A stretch of DNA of 64,000 nucleotides from JAEUIX01 sp964611125 (GCA_964611125.1 CAZSZO010000013.1:16613-80612); one strand, 5' to 3'; positions 48,687-58,913 are shown, counted from the stretch's first letter. Notes: generated by a model not told the origin, from the sequence alone. Numbers and translations are program-made.

Positions 48687-50321
48687 TCAGCGGCGGGTGA
48701 CTTCCACCTTGCCGCCGGCGACGTCTTTGATCGCCAGCCCCATGGCCCCGAGCTGATCGCGGATGGCGTCGGAGGCCTTGAAGTCCTTCGCGGCCCGGGC
48801 GTCGCGCCGGCGCCGCAGCAGGTCTTCGACCTCGGCGCTGGCGGTGACGCCGGGGCCGAAGAGCGCGATCTCGGTTTGCACCGCCTCGGGGCGGGCCAGG
48901 CTGAGCACCCCGAGCACCGCGTCCACTGCGCCCATCGCGGCCCGATCGTCCGGGGTGGGTTCACCCAGCCCGCCGACCCATGAATTGAGCGCCCCGACGG
49001 CCGCGGCGATATTGAGGTCTTCCTGCATGGCGGCGCCGAAGGCCGCGAGAAACTCCGCCGCGGGCCCCACCGTCGGGAGCGCTGCGGGCGGGGCGCCGGC
49101 GGAGGAGGCTGGGGCGCCCAGCACGCGGCGCCAGCGGTCGAGCATCCGCTGGCTGTCCTTGAGGCCCTGCTCAGTGAAATTGGCGTTGCTGCGGTAATGG
49201 GTCTTGATCAACTCCAGCCGCAGCGCCCCGGGTTCGATCCCGCGGGCGAACAGGTCGCGGGCGGTGAAGAAGTTCCCTTTGCTCTTGCTCATCTTCGTCC
49301 CTTCGACGAGCAGGAAGCGCGGGTGGAACCAGAGACGGGCGAACGACCCCTGGTCGGGCGCCTCGTTGAAGGCGCAGCAGCTCTGGGCGATCTCGCACTC
49401 GTGGTGGGGGAAGATGTTGTCCTCGCCGCCGGAGTGCAGGTCGATGAGCGATTGGCCGTTGGGGAGGGTGAGGGACGCGAGCTCGGCCGGGCCGGCGAGG
49501 CGGGCGGCGCTCATGACCGTGCACTCGATGTGCCAGCCCGGGTAGCCGGGGCCCCAGGGGCTCTCCCACTTCATGATGTGACGAGGGTCTTCCTTCCAAA
49601 GCAGGAAGTCGGCCGGGTGCTCCTTGGCGGCCTGGTTTTCCGCCGCGATGCGCCCGCCTTCGCCCTCCCGAAGGGCGTCGAGGGTGTTGCCGCTGAGGCG
49701 CCCGTAGGGGGCGAACGACCGCACGCGGAAATAGACGACGCGGGCCCCGGGCGCCCCGGTGGCGTAGGCGTGCCCGCGCTCGATCAGCCGGCGGATCACT
49801 TCGATCATCCCGGGCACGTTCGCGGTGGCGCGGGGCATCACCGACGCGTCGCGGTCAGCGTCGAGCACCAGCTTCAGCCCCAGCCGGCGGCCGTCCTCCC
49901 GGAATCGGTCTTCATAGAACCGGGCGATCTGGTAGGGGTCCGTGGGATCGATGTTCACCCCGGCGGGGATGGCCCCGGACTTCTTCGCCTCGGCGAGCCG
50001 TCGGCCGGCCACGGCCATGCGGTCTTCGCCATGCTCGCCGCCCTCGGCGTCGTCGGTCATGTGGCCGACGTCAGTGATGTTCATCACATGGACCACTTCG
50101 CGCGGGCCGCGGTGCGAGCCGCCGGCGCTGTCCGCCAATTCGCACAAGGGCGACTCGATCCAGCGGCGCAGCAGATCCGCGGCGAGGAACGACCGGAAGT
50201 TGCCGATGTGGGCGTCGTCGTAAACGGTCGGCCCGCAGGAATAAAACGTGACCCTCCGCGGGTCCCGCGGCGCGAAGTCCTCAACCTGACGGGTCAGCGT
50301 GTTGTGCAGACGAAGGGGCAT
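48687..50321 (-). CDS. cysS: Cysteinyl-tRNA synthetase
   Basis: 544 residues. Charges tRNA-Cys in the cytosol. The class I motifs are intact: the zinc Cys and HIGH-type motif in FYSCGPTVYDDAHIGNFRSF (HIGN), WHIECTVMSAARL with a zinc ligand, DLHSGGEDNIFPHHECEIAQ and the KMSKS loop GTKMSKSKGNFFTARDL. The C-terminal helical domain contains a Ser/Ala/Pro-rich linker (near 400), and the last 50 residues (VEDLLRRRRDARAAKDFKAS) form the anticodon-binding part. A TACCAT box lies 7 bases before ATG 50321. The segment between motif regions (HRGPREVVHVMNITDVGHMT) matches the family. Confidence 0.97.
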   Translation of the reverse strand: MPLRLHNTLTRQVEDFAPRDPRRVTFYSCGPTVYDDAHIGNFRSFLAADLLRRWIESPLCELADSAGGSHRGPREVVHVMNITDVGHMTDDAEGGEHGEDRMAVAGRRLAEAKKSGAIPAGVNIDPTDPYQIARFYEDRFREDGRRLGLKLVLDADRDASVMPRATANVPGMIEVIRRLIERGHAYATGAPGARVVYFRVRSFAPYGRLSGNTLDALREGEGGRIAAENQAAKEHPADFLLWKEDPRHIMKWESPWGPGYPGWHIECTVMSAARLAGPAELASLTLPNGQSLIDLHSGGEDNIFPHHECEIAQSCCAFNEAPDQGSFARLWFHPRFLLVEGTKMSKSKGNFFTARDLFARGIEPGALRLELIKTHYRSNANFTEQGLKDSQRMLDRWRRVLGAPASSAGAPPAALPTVGPAAEFLAAFGAAMQEDLNIAAAVGALNSWVGGLGEPTPDDRAAMGAVDAVLGVLSLARPEAVQTEIALFGPGVTASAEVEDLLRRRRDARAAKDFKASDAIRDQLGAMGLAIKDVAGGKVEVTRR

Positions 50322-50328
50322 GGGGCGG

Positions 50329-50334
50329 ATGGTA
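50329..50334 (-). promoter_or_regulatory. -10-like box TACCAT of cysS
   Basis: Minus-strand TACCAT ending 7 bases before ATG 50321. Confidence 0.4.
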
Positions 50335-50371
50335 AGCGGCTTGGCCCGGGTTCACAGCGCACTGCGCATAT

Positions 50372-50519
50372 GCAGCCCGACCGTGAGGGAGGGCGTTCTG
50401 GTCCGCGCACAACAGGCACAGTGCGTTCGGGAAGCCTGTTCAACCGAACGTTGAGCGCTGTCCGACCGCGCGGCGTGCCGTGAGATTCCCCGGAACGCCC
50501 TCCCTGACGGTCGGGCTGC
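50372..50519. repeat. Inverted-repeat element, about 148 bp (MITE- or REP-like)
   Basis: 30-base arms at 50372-50401 and 50490-50519 are inverted copies with two mismatches; the left arm begins GCAGCCCGACCGT and continues AGGGAGGGCGTTC. They enclose 88 bases without a gene. It sits in the gap between cysS and the GGDEF gene. Such paired termini are typical of non-autonomous mobile elements, but no target-site duplication was established. Confidence 0.55.
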
Positions 50520-50520
50520 C

Positions 50521-50555
50521 TGTGTGCTGTGTGCTGTGTGCTGTGTGCTGTGTGC
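50521..50555. repeat. 7-bp tandem repeat, five exact copies
   Basis: TGTGTGC repeated five times, starting one base after the right arm of the inverted-repeat element and downstream of the GGDEF gene. It is a likely length-variable locus. Confidence 0.9.
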
Positions 50556-50585
50556 TTTGGGCCGCGCGGCCCCGGCCGCAGCCCC

Positions 50586-51488
50586 TCACGCCGCCAGCCG
50601 CACCGGGCCGGTCACCAACTCGTGCACGATCTTGTTCTTGCCCGTCGACTTCGCCTGGTACTGCAGGCCATCGACTCTGGAGAGCAGTTCGTCGACCGAG
50701 CCCGCGGGGCTGATGAACGTCGCGACCCCGATCGAGAACGTCACGGGCCAGTTGTTGCGGACCATCTCGGCCAGCAGCAGTTCGTGAAGCTTGGCCACCA
50801 GCGGCCCGGCGTCGGCGGGCCCCGCGTCGGGAAGGAGCAGGGCGAACTCGTCGCCGCCCAGCCGGGCGACGTGGTCGGTGAGGCGGAGGTTGGCTGTGAG
50901 CGTTCGAGCGACGGCGCGCAGCAGGCGGTCGCCCCCGGCGTGGCCGTGCCGGTCGTTCACAGCCTTGAAGTTGTCGCAGTCGAGGTAGATCGCCGACAGC
51001 GGCGCCCCGCCGCGGGCGCAGCGGGCCAACTCCCGGGCCGCGGCCATGCGGAAGGCCCGGGTGTTGGCGATCCCGGTCATGTGGTCGGTGTTGGCCAAGG
51101 CCCGTTGATTCTCAAGGGCCCTGTGCAGGCACCAGATCAACCCCGCCGAAAGGCTGAAGGAGATGAGCCGCGCGGCGAAGCACCAGGCGACCACCCAGGT
51201 CGCCGACCCCTTGGGCAGCCAGGTGTACGCCAGGAACGAGTCGAGCAGGCCGGCGAAGGTCGCGAAGAGCAGCCCCCAGCCACCGCCGTTGTACCACGTG
51301 ACCAGCGCGATGGGGACCACGTAGAGCATGGCCAGCGAGGCGTTCTGACCCAGCAATTCGTCGGCGGTCGCCACCAGGGCGACCAGGGCGACGCCGAGGG
51401 TCAGCAGGAGCGGCTTGGGCACGCGGTGGAGCATCGACGATGCCCGCCGCAGCCGCTCGCCCAGCATGTCTGGTCCATCAACGATCAT
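50586..51488 (-). CDS. Membrane diguanylate cyclase (GGDEF)
   Basis: About 300 residues from ATG 51488 (ATGs at 51524 and 51605 would add a Pro-rich extension overlapping the divergent kinase gene). The N-terminal part has about four hydrophobic helices (LLLTLGVALVALVATADELL, MLYVVPIALVTWYNGGGWGL, FATFAGLLDSFLAYTWL, VVAWCFAARLISFSLSAGLI), similar to a MASE-like sensor. The GGDEF domain follows: DHMTGIANTRAFRM, YLDCDNFKAVNDRHGHAGGD, the active site RLGGDEFALLLPD and FSIGVATF. The catalytic GGDEF sequence is intact, so it should make cyclic di-GMP. No RxxD inhibitory site is evident at the usual place. It is divergent from the FHA kinase. Confidence 0.92.
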   Translation of the reverse strand: MIVDGPDMLGERLRRASSMLHRVPKPLLLTLGVALVALVATADELLGQNASLAMLYVVPIALVTWYNGGGWGLLFATFAGLLDSFLAYTWLPKGSATWVVAWCFAARLISFSLSAGLIWCLHRALENQRALANTDHMTGIANTRAFRMAAARELARCARGGAPLSAIYLDCDNFKAVNDRHGHAGGDRLLRAVARTLTANLRLTDHVARLGGDEFALLLPDAGPADAGPLVAKLHELLLAEMVRNNWPVTFSIGVATFISPAGSVDELLSRVDGLQYQAKSTGKNKIVHELVTGPVRLAA

Positions 51489-51635
51489 GCAACTCGGGTT
51501 ATCGACAGGTGGGAAGGCCGCCATAACGGCCGCCCGGCCGGGGGGTGTCGATTGGGGTGGTTGCCCACCCGCCGGTTCGGGCGACTGGGCCGGTGTTTCC
51601 GGCATCGGCGCCCGTCCGGCCGGCCGTGCGGCCCG

Positions 51636-51641
51636 TATCGT
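51636..51641 (+). promoter_or_regulatory. -10-like box TATCGT of the FHA kinase gene
   Basis: Ends 5 bases before GTG 51647; no Shine-Dalgarno sequence. It supports this start over the upstream GTGs. Confidence 0.4.
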
Positions 51642-51646
51642 CCGGG

Positions 51647-53347
<1,701 letters not shown>

Positions 53348-53384
53348 GCCGGCGGACTTCGCCCGCCGCGCGCCGCCGGCCGCG

Positions 53385-53390
53385 TACGCT
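53385..53390 (+). promoter_or_regulatory. -10-like box TACGCT of the PmtA-like gene
   Basis: Ends 5 bases before ATG 53396. Confidence 0.45.
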
Positions 53391-53395
53391 CCACC

Positions 53396-54019
53396 ATGAC
53401 CAAAGCCCCGGCGCCGTCGCCCGCCGCGCAGGCCCGGCGGTTCTTGGTAGAGTTCCTCAAGAAGCCCTCCCAGGTCGGGTCGGTGGCGCCCAGCTCGAGC
53501 CGACTGGCCCGGCGGATGGTGGATTTGGGCGAGGTCTCCCGCGCGGCCACGGTGGTCGAGTACGGCCCCGGCACCGGCCCCATGACCGGCTGGATTCTGA
53601 AGGCGCTGCCCCCGGCGGCCCGGTTTTTCGCTATCGAGTTGAGCCCCGACCTGTGCCGGGTGCTGCGGGCTCGGTACCCCGGGTTGTCCGTGCGGGAGGG
53701 GTCCGCGGCGGATGTTGAACGATTTGTCGTTCAGGAGGGGTTCCCAGCCGACCAGTCGGATGGTTGTGTCGACACGATCATCAGCGGCCTGCCGTGGGTT
53801 TCCCTCCCCCAGCCGGTGCAGCACGCGATTCTGGACGCCACGCTGCGTGTGCTGCGGCCTGGCGGCGCGTTCGTCACATTCGGCTACACGTTTGGCCTGA
53901 TGACGGCCTCGGGGCGGCGATTCCACGCGCTGCTGCAGGCGCGGTTCAGGACTTACCGGCGGAGTGAAGTGATCTGGGGAAATCTGCCGCCCGCGGTCGT
54001 GGCGATCTGCCACAAGTAG
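53396..54019 (+). CDS. PmtA-like class I methyltransferase
   Basis: 207 residues. It begins with the segment typical of phospholipid N-methyltransferases and their relatives (FLVEFLKKPSQVGSVAPSSS), followed by motif I VVEYGPGTGPMTGWILKALP, the acidic residue in FFAIELSPDLCRVL, and the motif IV region DTIISGLPWVSLPQPVQHAI. In Rhodobacter, PmtA methylates phosphatidylethanolamine toward phosphatidylcholine; substrate specificity here is inferred only from that likeness. It has no signal peptide and would act at the cytoplasmic face of the membrane. It stands 48 bases after the FHA kinase with its own TACGCT box, so it is probably transcribed separately. Confidence 0.82.
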   Translation: MTKAPAPSPAAQARRFLVEFLKKPSQVGSVAPSSSRLARRMVDLGEVSRAATVVEYGPGTGPMTGWILKALPPAARFFAIELSPDLCRVLRARYPGLSVREGSAADVERFVVQEGFPADQSDGCVDTIISGLPWVSLPQPVQHAILDATLRVLRPGGAFVTFGYTFGLMTASGRRFHALLQARFRTYRRSEVIWGNLPPAVVAICHK

Positions 54020-54037
54020 CCAAAATGGGGTATTGTG

Positions 54038-54052
54038 AGAACAGGAAGTTCT
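54038..54052. other. Short inverted repeat upstream of the SGNH gene
   Basis: AGAAC-AGGAA-GTTCT, perfect 5-bp arms, followed directly by TAGAAT (54052-54057), which could be a -10 element. No -35 at suitable spacing was seen. It could be an operator for the SGNH gene or a terminator of the PmtA-like gene. Confidence 0.3.
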
Positions 54053-54164
54053 AGAATACTGGGCTGAAGGCGGCTCCGTTGCTCGGTTCTTGACGTATCG
54101 GCCTAGGCCCACTCGGGTCCACGCGGGCTCTCTCCCGCGCCGCTCGCCACCATTGGAGATCCCC

Positions 54165-55316
54165 ATGCGTGTTTCTGCGGATCGTCCCACGCTCTTGTTG
54201 AGCCGTTGGTGCGTGCTCGTCGTCGTGGGACTGGGCGTGATGCTGCTGAGCGCCGCTCAGGCCGCGGCGCAGCCTGCTCGGCGCCTCAACATCCTCTTTT
54301 ATGGCAACAGCTACACCCAGTACAACGCCGGGCAGCAGTTCATCGTCGGCACGCTGATCACCGCCTCGGGCCGCCCCAACCGGTGTGTGAGCGCGGCGGT
54401 GGGGGGGCAGTCGCTGGCCTATCACCTGGCGTTCAACACCGACATCATCAACACGGGGATCGCCCCCGGGGATCAGTGGGATTTTGTCGTCCTGCAGGAT
54501 TTCTCGGTGCGGCCGACGCACTCGGGGCAGCCCGATGAAACGCGGCGCGACTGCGTGCGCTTGCTCGAGCGGGTCCGGCAGCACAGCCCGGAGTGTCGGG
54601 CGATCCTCTTCGAGACCTGGGCCCGCGGGCCGGGGTACTACTTCTATGGGCCCATCGGGAGGACTCCGGCGGCGTTCCCGGGCGGGCCGCCTCAGATGCA
54701 GGATGAACTGAGGCGGACCTACAGCCTCGCCGCGGCGGACGTGAACTACTACCTTGGCGGCGGGTCGGCCCGCGTGGCGCCGGTGGGCGATGCGTTCCAG
54801 AGCCTCGGCTTCTCGCCCTCGCTCTACGACACCGATCTGGCTCATCCGAGCCTGCGCGGCTCGCTGATCGCCGGGATGGTGATCTTCTCGACGATGTTCG
54901 ACGAGCCTGTGACGGGGGTCAACCTTCAGCCGCTGCAGGGGGCTTTCGGGGTGTCGCCCTCGCTGCTGGCCGCCTCGGCGCAGACCGCCGATCAGCAGAC
55001 GATGAGCCTGGGCTCGGCGCCGACGCCGATCGACTGGATGCCGATCCCGCCGCAGCCTTTCCAGCCGCCGGCAAGCGGACCGCCGCCTCCGCCACCGCCC
55101 CCCCCTCCTCCCCCGCCGCCTCCCCCCCCGCCCAGGTACTGCCCGGGATCGGATTTCAACCTCGACGGCAACAACGATCCTGACGACCTGTCGGATTACA
55201 TCTCGGCGTACTTCTCGTCGCCGGTCGGGGACCTTTCGGCGGATTTCAACCAAGACGGTTTCGTCGACCCGGATGACCTCGCGGACTTTGTCGCGGCGTA
55301 CTTCGCGGGTTGCTAA
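54165..55316 (+). CDS. Secreted SGNH-hydrolase-like protein with GC-type dockerin tail
   Basis: 383 residues from ATG 54165, with TTGGAGAT upstream. A signal peptide (CVLVVVGLGVMLLSAAQAAA) is followed by an SGNH/GDSL-type domain of the DUF4886-like kind: block I NILFYGNSYTQYNAGQQF (nucleophile Ser in GNS), a Gly block near AAVGGQSL, an Asn/Asp block around DFVVLQDFSV and the final D-x-x-H in TDLAHPSLRGSLIAG. A run of about 18 prolines forms a rigid linker. The tail holds two EF-hand-like repeats (DFNLDGNNDPDDLSDY, DFNQDGFVDPDDLADF) and ends in AYFAGC. Likely an extracellular esterase or acetyl-hydrolase. Confidence 0.85.
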   Translation: MRVSADRPTLLLSRWCVLVVVGLGVMLLSAAQAAAQPARRLNILFYGNSYTQYNAGQQFIVGTLITASGRPNRCVSAAVGGQSLAYHLAFNTDIINTGIAPGDQWDFVVLQDFSVRPTHSGQPDETRRDCVRLLERVRQHSPECRAILFETWARGPGYYFYGPIGRTPAAFPGGPPQMQDELRRTYSLAAADVNYYLGGGSARVAPVGDAFQSLGFSPSLYDTDLAHPSLRGSLIAGMVIFSTMFDEPVTGVNLQPLQGAFGVSPSLLAASAQTADQQTMSLGSAPTPIDWMPIPPQPFQPPASGPPPPPPPPPPPPPPPPPPRYCPGSDFNLDGNNDPDDLSDYISAYFSSPVGDLSADFNQDGFVDPDDLADFVAAYFAGC

Positions 55317-55357
55317 CTGACCGGGCGGGCGGGCGCGACGGTGCGGAGAGGTGCTCC

Positions 55358-55363
55358 TAAACT
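55358..55363 (+). promoter_or_regulatory. -10-like box TAAACT of the DUF1015 gene
   Basis: Ends 6 bases before ATG 55370. Confidence 0.45.
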
Positions 55364-55369
55364 GGCGGC

Positions 55370-56740
55370 ATGCCGCAAGTCCATCCGTTCCGCGCCGTCC
55401 AGTTCAATCTCGGGGCTGACCTCTCGAATGTTGTCGCGCCCCCGTACGACGTGCTTGACACCGCCGGCAAGCAGCGCTTGCTGAACAAGGACCGGCGGAA
55501 TATCGTCGCAATCGACCTTCCCCACACTCCGCCGAAGGAGCTGGGGCCCGCCGGGGCGTACGAGCAGGCCTCGGCGCTGTACCAGGGCTTTTTGCGGGAC
55601 GGCACGCTGAGCCGCCTGGCGGAGCCTGCGCTGTTTGCGTACCGCCAGACCTTCAAGGATTCTGGTGGGGCGGGGGCGGGCAGCGGGCGGCAGGTGCAAC
55701 GGTCGGGCATGTGCTGCTGTGTGGAGACGCTGCCTTTCGGCCCGCGGCCGGGTGGCGGGATCCTGCCGCACGAGGAGACGTTCAGCGGTCCGAAAGAGGA
55801 CCGCATGGCCCTGATGATGGCGACGAAGGCGCAGCTTTCGCCGATTTTCGGCCTGCACGCGGATGACCGCGGGCTGGCGACGGCCCTGCTGCACCGCATC
55901 ATGGCGGCGCGCGCCCCCGACCACACCGCCCGCACGGATGATGGCACGCTGCACGAGGTGTGGACGGTCGCCGACGCGCCGACGATCAAGGCGTACCAGG
56001 ACGCGCTGGCGGGCGAGGACGTCTTCATCGCCGACGGGCATCATCGGTACACGACCGGGCTGAACTACCTCAAGGGCCTGGAGGCCGCGGGCGCCGTGCC
56101 GGCGGACCATCCCGCACGCCGGTGCATGATGGTGCTCGTGGGCATGAGCGATCCGGGGCTGGTGATCTGGCCGACGCACCGGGTGCTGGGCGGGATGGCC
56201 GACTACAGCATCGCCCGGTTCCAGACCGAGGGCGCGGCGATGCTGCGATTTGAGGCCGTATCGGGCGGGCTGCGCGCGATCGAGTCGGCCCTGGCCGGCG
56301 GTGAGGCCCGCGGCGGGGGCGGGGAAGGACCGCGCGTGGGCGTGTACGACTTCGCCAGCCGCTGGGGGGCGATCGTGACGCCGCTGGCGGCCGACCCGCT
56401 GGGGGCGCGCTTCGGCGAAAAGCCCCGGGCCTGGCGCGACCTGGATGTGGCGTTTACGCAGTACGTGCTGGTGGAGCAGCTCTGCCAGGCGAAGCTGAAC
56501 GGCGGCCAGCCGGTGAAGTGGGCCTTTCCGCACACGATCCAGGAAGTCGAGGCGATCGGCTCGGGCGCCGAGACGGGCGCCGGCGGGGGCCAGAACTTCG
56601 CGCAGCTGGCGGTGATCGTGCGGCCGACGCCGCTGCAGGCGGTCAAGGACGTGAGCCGGGCGAATCAGCTCATGCCGCAGAAGAGCACGTTCTTTTACCC
56701 GAAGCTGGCGACCGGACTGTGGGTGAACCCGCTGGCGTGA
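55370..56740 (+). CDS. DUF1015 family protein
   Basis: 456 residues spanning the whole family length. Typical blocks: HPFRAVQFN at the N-terminus, NVVAPPYDVLDTAGKQRLLN, NIVAIDLPHTPPKELGPAGA, and the conserved histidine cluster EDVFIADGHHRYTTGLNYLK, with MMVLVGMSDPGLVIWPTHRV. The function of DUF1015 proteins is not established; the fold is predicted to resemble a nucleotide-binding or kinase-like ParB relative (SerK-like). A Gly/Ala-rich insertion (about 100-115) and another near the C-terminus are not family-typical. It is probably cytosolic and transcribed on its own from the TAAACT box. Confidence 0.92.
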   Translation: MPQVHPFRAVQFNLGADLSNVVAPPYDVLDTAGKQRLLNKDRRNIVAIDLPHTPPKELGPAGAYEQASALYQGFLRDGTLSRLAEPALFAYRQTFKDSGGAGAGSGRQVQRSGMCCCVETLPFGPRPGGGILPHEETFSGPKEDRMALMMATKAQLSPIFGLHADDRGLATALLHRIMAARAPDHTARTDDGTLHEVWTVADAPTIKAYQDALAGEDVFIADGHHRYTTGLNYLKGLEAAGAVPADHPARRCMMVLVGMSDPGLVIWPTHRVLGGMADYSIARFQTEGAAMLRFEAVSGGLRAIESALAGGEARGGGGEGPRVGVYDFASRWGAIVTPLAADPLGARFGEKPRAWRDLDVAFTQYVLVEQLCQAKLNGGQPVKWAFPHTIQEVEAIGSGAETGAGGGQNFAQLAVIVRPTPLQAVKDVSRANQLMPQKSTFFYPKLATGLWVNPLA

Positions 56741-56903
56741 GCTGGCGGCCCGCGCATTCGCGCCCCAGCGAAAGGCCGAGGTGGCGTGGCCGTCCGCAGG
56801 AGGGTACGATGGAGCCCAAGGCAAGCTCCGCTCTTTGTTGAGAGGACGCGAGTCTGGAATGTGTTCTCCTGGGCCCTAAAGCTCAGAGAAAGACTTGGAA
56901 GTA

Positions 56904-57527
56904 ATGAACGGTACGAACGGTACGAATCGTCCGCCGCCTGCCCGCCCCCCAGCGCCTGTCAGGACACCTCCGCCGCCCGCCCGTCCCCTTCCCCTCAAGA
57001 CATCTCAGTCGACCTCGGGTACAGTTTTCTCACCCGCTCCGGTCAATGCGATCTCGTTGCTTAGAGGGTCCGGCGCCGCTCAGAGTTCAGCTGGCCATGA
57101 AGGCGATCACCAGTCTTCGGAATTCGCTCGACTAGCCACCAGGCTTTCGACACGGCTCGACGAATTTGAGAAAGTTCTTGGGGGACGCTCAGGAAAATTC
57201 AGCGCTGGAGTTGAGTTCGAAAGCGAAGACGGACTGCACTCGCTTGTGTGGTCACGTTCAGGCGGAAGCGATTGGCGACTTTGGGTCTGGGATAAGCCAA
57301 CCGAAGAGGAAGTTGCTGCAAGCGACGGTGGCGGTGTACTTACCGGAGTTAATGGCCGCCCCTTGATCGGCGCAACGTTGAATGTGAAGATAGCGGCTGC
57401 CGAGCGTGTACCTGAGTTGATGCAGAAAATCGAAGCTGGCGAACGAGCTGCTATTATCCGGATTCAAGCTGCATTGACCGGGCTGGAAAGACTGATCCCA
57501 ACGGCGGCTGATACGGAGGGCAATTGA
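56904..57527 (+). CDS. Hypothetical protein in a locally AT-richer pair
   Basis: 207 residues from ATG 56904 (a TTG at 56895 also in frame; GGAAG precedes the ATG). Not recognised. The N-terminus has a short Asn-Gly-Thr repeat (MNGTNGTNRP), then a Pro-rich segment to about residue 40, then a Ser-rich stretch. The C-terminal half looks globular: LATRLSTRLDEFEKVLGGRS, FESEDGLHSLVWSRSGGSDW, RLWVWDKPTEEEV and a helical end (ERVPELMQKIEAGERAAIIR). There is no clear signal peptide. Codon use is visibly less GC-biased than in the neighbours from about 57090 onward. The downstream gene starts one base after its stop. Confidence 0.65.
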   Translation: MNGTNGTNRPPPARPPAPVRTPPPPARPLPLKTSQSTSGTVFSPAPVNAISLLRGSGAAQSSAGHEGDHQSSEFARLATRLSTRLDEFEKVLGGRSGKFSAGVEFESEDGLHSLVWSRSGGSDWRLWVWDKPTEEEVAASDGGGVLTGVNGRPLIGATLNVKIAAAERVPELMQKIEAGERAAIIRIQAALTGLERLIPTAADTEGN

Positions 57528-57528
57528 G

Positions 57529-57789
57529 ATGTCCTCCACTAAGACCGCGCCGCTAGGACCACGCTGGTTGCTCTGCGCGATCTGCGCTATCGGAAGCCTG
57601 GCGGCACCAGCTTTGCTAATTGGTGTTTCTTGCGGGCTCGTATCCCCAGTTGTCTTGATCTCATCTCCAATCGCCATGATCTTATCAAGCGATTGCATGC
57701 GCAGCCTCTTGACAGGTAAACCCGCACGCTCAAGAGTTCAGATGGGGATCGATTGGTTCCAGGGACGAGCGCACGGACGTCGCGACTAG
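57529..57789 (+). CDS. Small hypothetical membrane protein
   Basis: 86 residues; ATG 57529 follows the preceding stop by one base, indicating translational coupling. Two hydrophobic segments, WLLCAICAIGSLAAPALLIG and LVSPVVLISSPIAMILSS, suggest a two-helix inner-membrane protein with a short basic C-terminus. No family is recognised. Its 3' end overlaps the convergent CNNM gene by 4 bases. Base composition is AT-richer than in the flanking genes, as in its partner. It may serve as membrane partner of the 207-residue protein. Confidence 0.6.
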   Translation: MSSTKTAPLGPRWLLCAICAIGSLAAPALLIGVSCGLVSPVVLISSPIAMILSSDCMRSLLTGKPARSRVQMGIDWFQGRAHGRRD

Positions 57790-58913
57790 AACACTTCGAG
57801 TTCGCCGGTGAGCGGCTCGATGAGGTCCTTGGCGGTGACGATGCCCAGCGGCGCCTCGGAGGCGGGGCCGGTGACGATCGCCATGGCGGCGCCTTCGTCG
57901 CGCAGTTGCAGCAGGGCCTCGCGCACGCTCACGTCGCGCTTCACCCGGGCGATGGGCTTGAGCAGCCCGCCGACGCCGGCGAGCGTCGCCTGTCCGGCTC
58001 TGGCGTCGGGCGAGGCGAGGCAGATGTCGAGCGTGTCGACGACGCCCAGCACGCCGCCCTTGCTGCTGACAACCGGGAAGCGCGAGTAGGGGTTGGCGGC
58101 GATGATGTCGAGGGCGCGGCCGACGGGCATCTCGCCTTCGAGCTTGATGACCTTGCTCCACGCGGTCATCTCGTCGACGACCGTGAGCTCGCGCAGGGCC
58201 AGGGCCCGGTCGAGCAGGCCGACCTGGGCCTCGCTGATCACGCCGTACTGGGCGCCTTCCTTGATGAGGCTGGCGATGCGCTCGCGGGCGGTCTGGAGGG
58301 AGGCCTCGTCGCCGCCGCGGACGAGCCGCGACAGGGCCCTGGCGGTCCCCTGCACGAGCGGCAGGATGAGGGTCCATGTGAGGATCAGGCGCGACCAGCG
58401 CAGCGGGCGGGCGAGTGAGTAGGTGAGCCGGTCGGCCCGGAGGCGGAAGACCTCCTTGGGCAGGGTGTCGCAGAACACGAAGAGCACCGGTCCGATCAGG
58501 ACCGTGTTGAGGATGATGATGGCCCACTCGCCGTAGCCCGTGCCGTCGAGCAGGCCCGTCAGGCCGACCGAGCCGATGTAGCTGAACACGTTGTAGCAGA
58601 TGAGGAGCGTCGCCAGCAGGCGGGCCGGGTGCTCCAGTTCCTCGCGCAGGATCGCGGCCCGGCCGTCGGCCCGCCCGCCCGGGCCGAGCGATCCGCGGGA
58701 GCGCAGACTGAGCCGCACGCGATTGAGCGAGTAGACGCCCATCTCACCGCCCGCAGCGAGCGCCGCGCCCAGGTTGCCCAGCACCGCCAGGACGACGTAC
58801 AGGATCGCCTCGCCCGCGCCAAGGGGGCGGAGGGCCGTGGTCTCGGCCGCCGGCGCCGCGCCGAGAACCGTCAGCGCGAGGGCGGGGCCGAGCAGGTGCA
58901 AAGGGGAGATCAT
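57786..58913 (-). CDS. CNNM/DUF21-CBS membrane protein (second of a pair)
   Basis: 375 residues. The N-terminal DUF21/CNNM membrane domain (about 30-190) has four hydrophobic segments (AILYVVLAVLGNLGAALAAG, LLATLLICYNVFSYIGSVGL, IIILNTVLIGPVLFVFCDTL). A CBS-pair module follows (about 235-370: VGRALDIIAANPYSRFPVVS, VSVREALLQLRDEGAAMAIV). There is no CorC/HlyC C-terminal domain. CNNM/CorB-type proteins transport or regulate Mg2+. Its start overlaps the stop of the larger CNNM gene by 4 bases, so both are co-translated. The first hydrophobic stretch may be a signal anchor. Confidence 0.88.
   Translation of the reverse strand: MISPLHLLGPALALTVLGAAPAAETTALRPLGAGEAILYVVLAVLGNLGAALAAGGEMGVYSLNRVRLSLRSRGSLGPGGRADGRAAILREELEHPARLLATLLICYNVFSYIGSVGLTGLLDGTGYGEWAIIILNTVLIGPVLFVFCDTLPKEVFRLRADRLTYSLARPLRWSRLILTWTLILPLVQGTARALSRLVRGGDEASLQTARERIASLIKEGAQYGVISEAQVGLLDRALALRELTVVDEMTAWSKVIKLEGEMPVGRALDIIAANPYSRFPVVSSKGGVLGVVDTLDICLASPDARAGQATLAGVGGLLKPIARVKRDVSVREALLQLRDEGAAMAIVTGPASEAPLGIVTAKDLIEPLTGELEVF

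Noticed and set aside
50521..50555. Tandem TGTGTGC repeats as a CRISPR-like array
   Set aside because: The unit is 7 bases with no spacers; no cas gene is present in the window.
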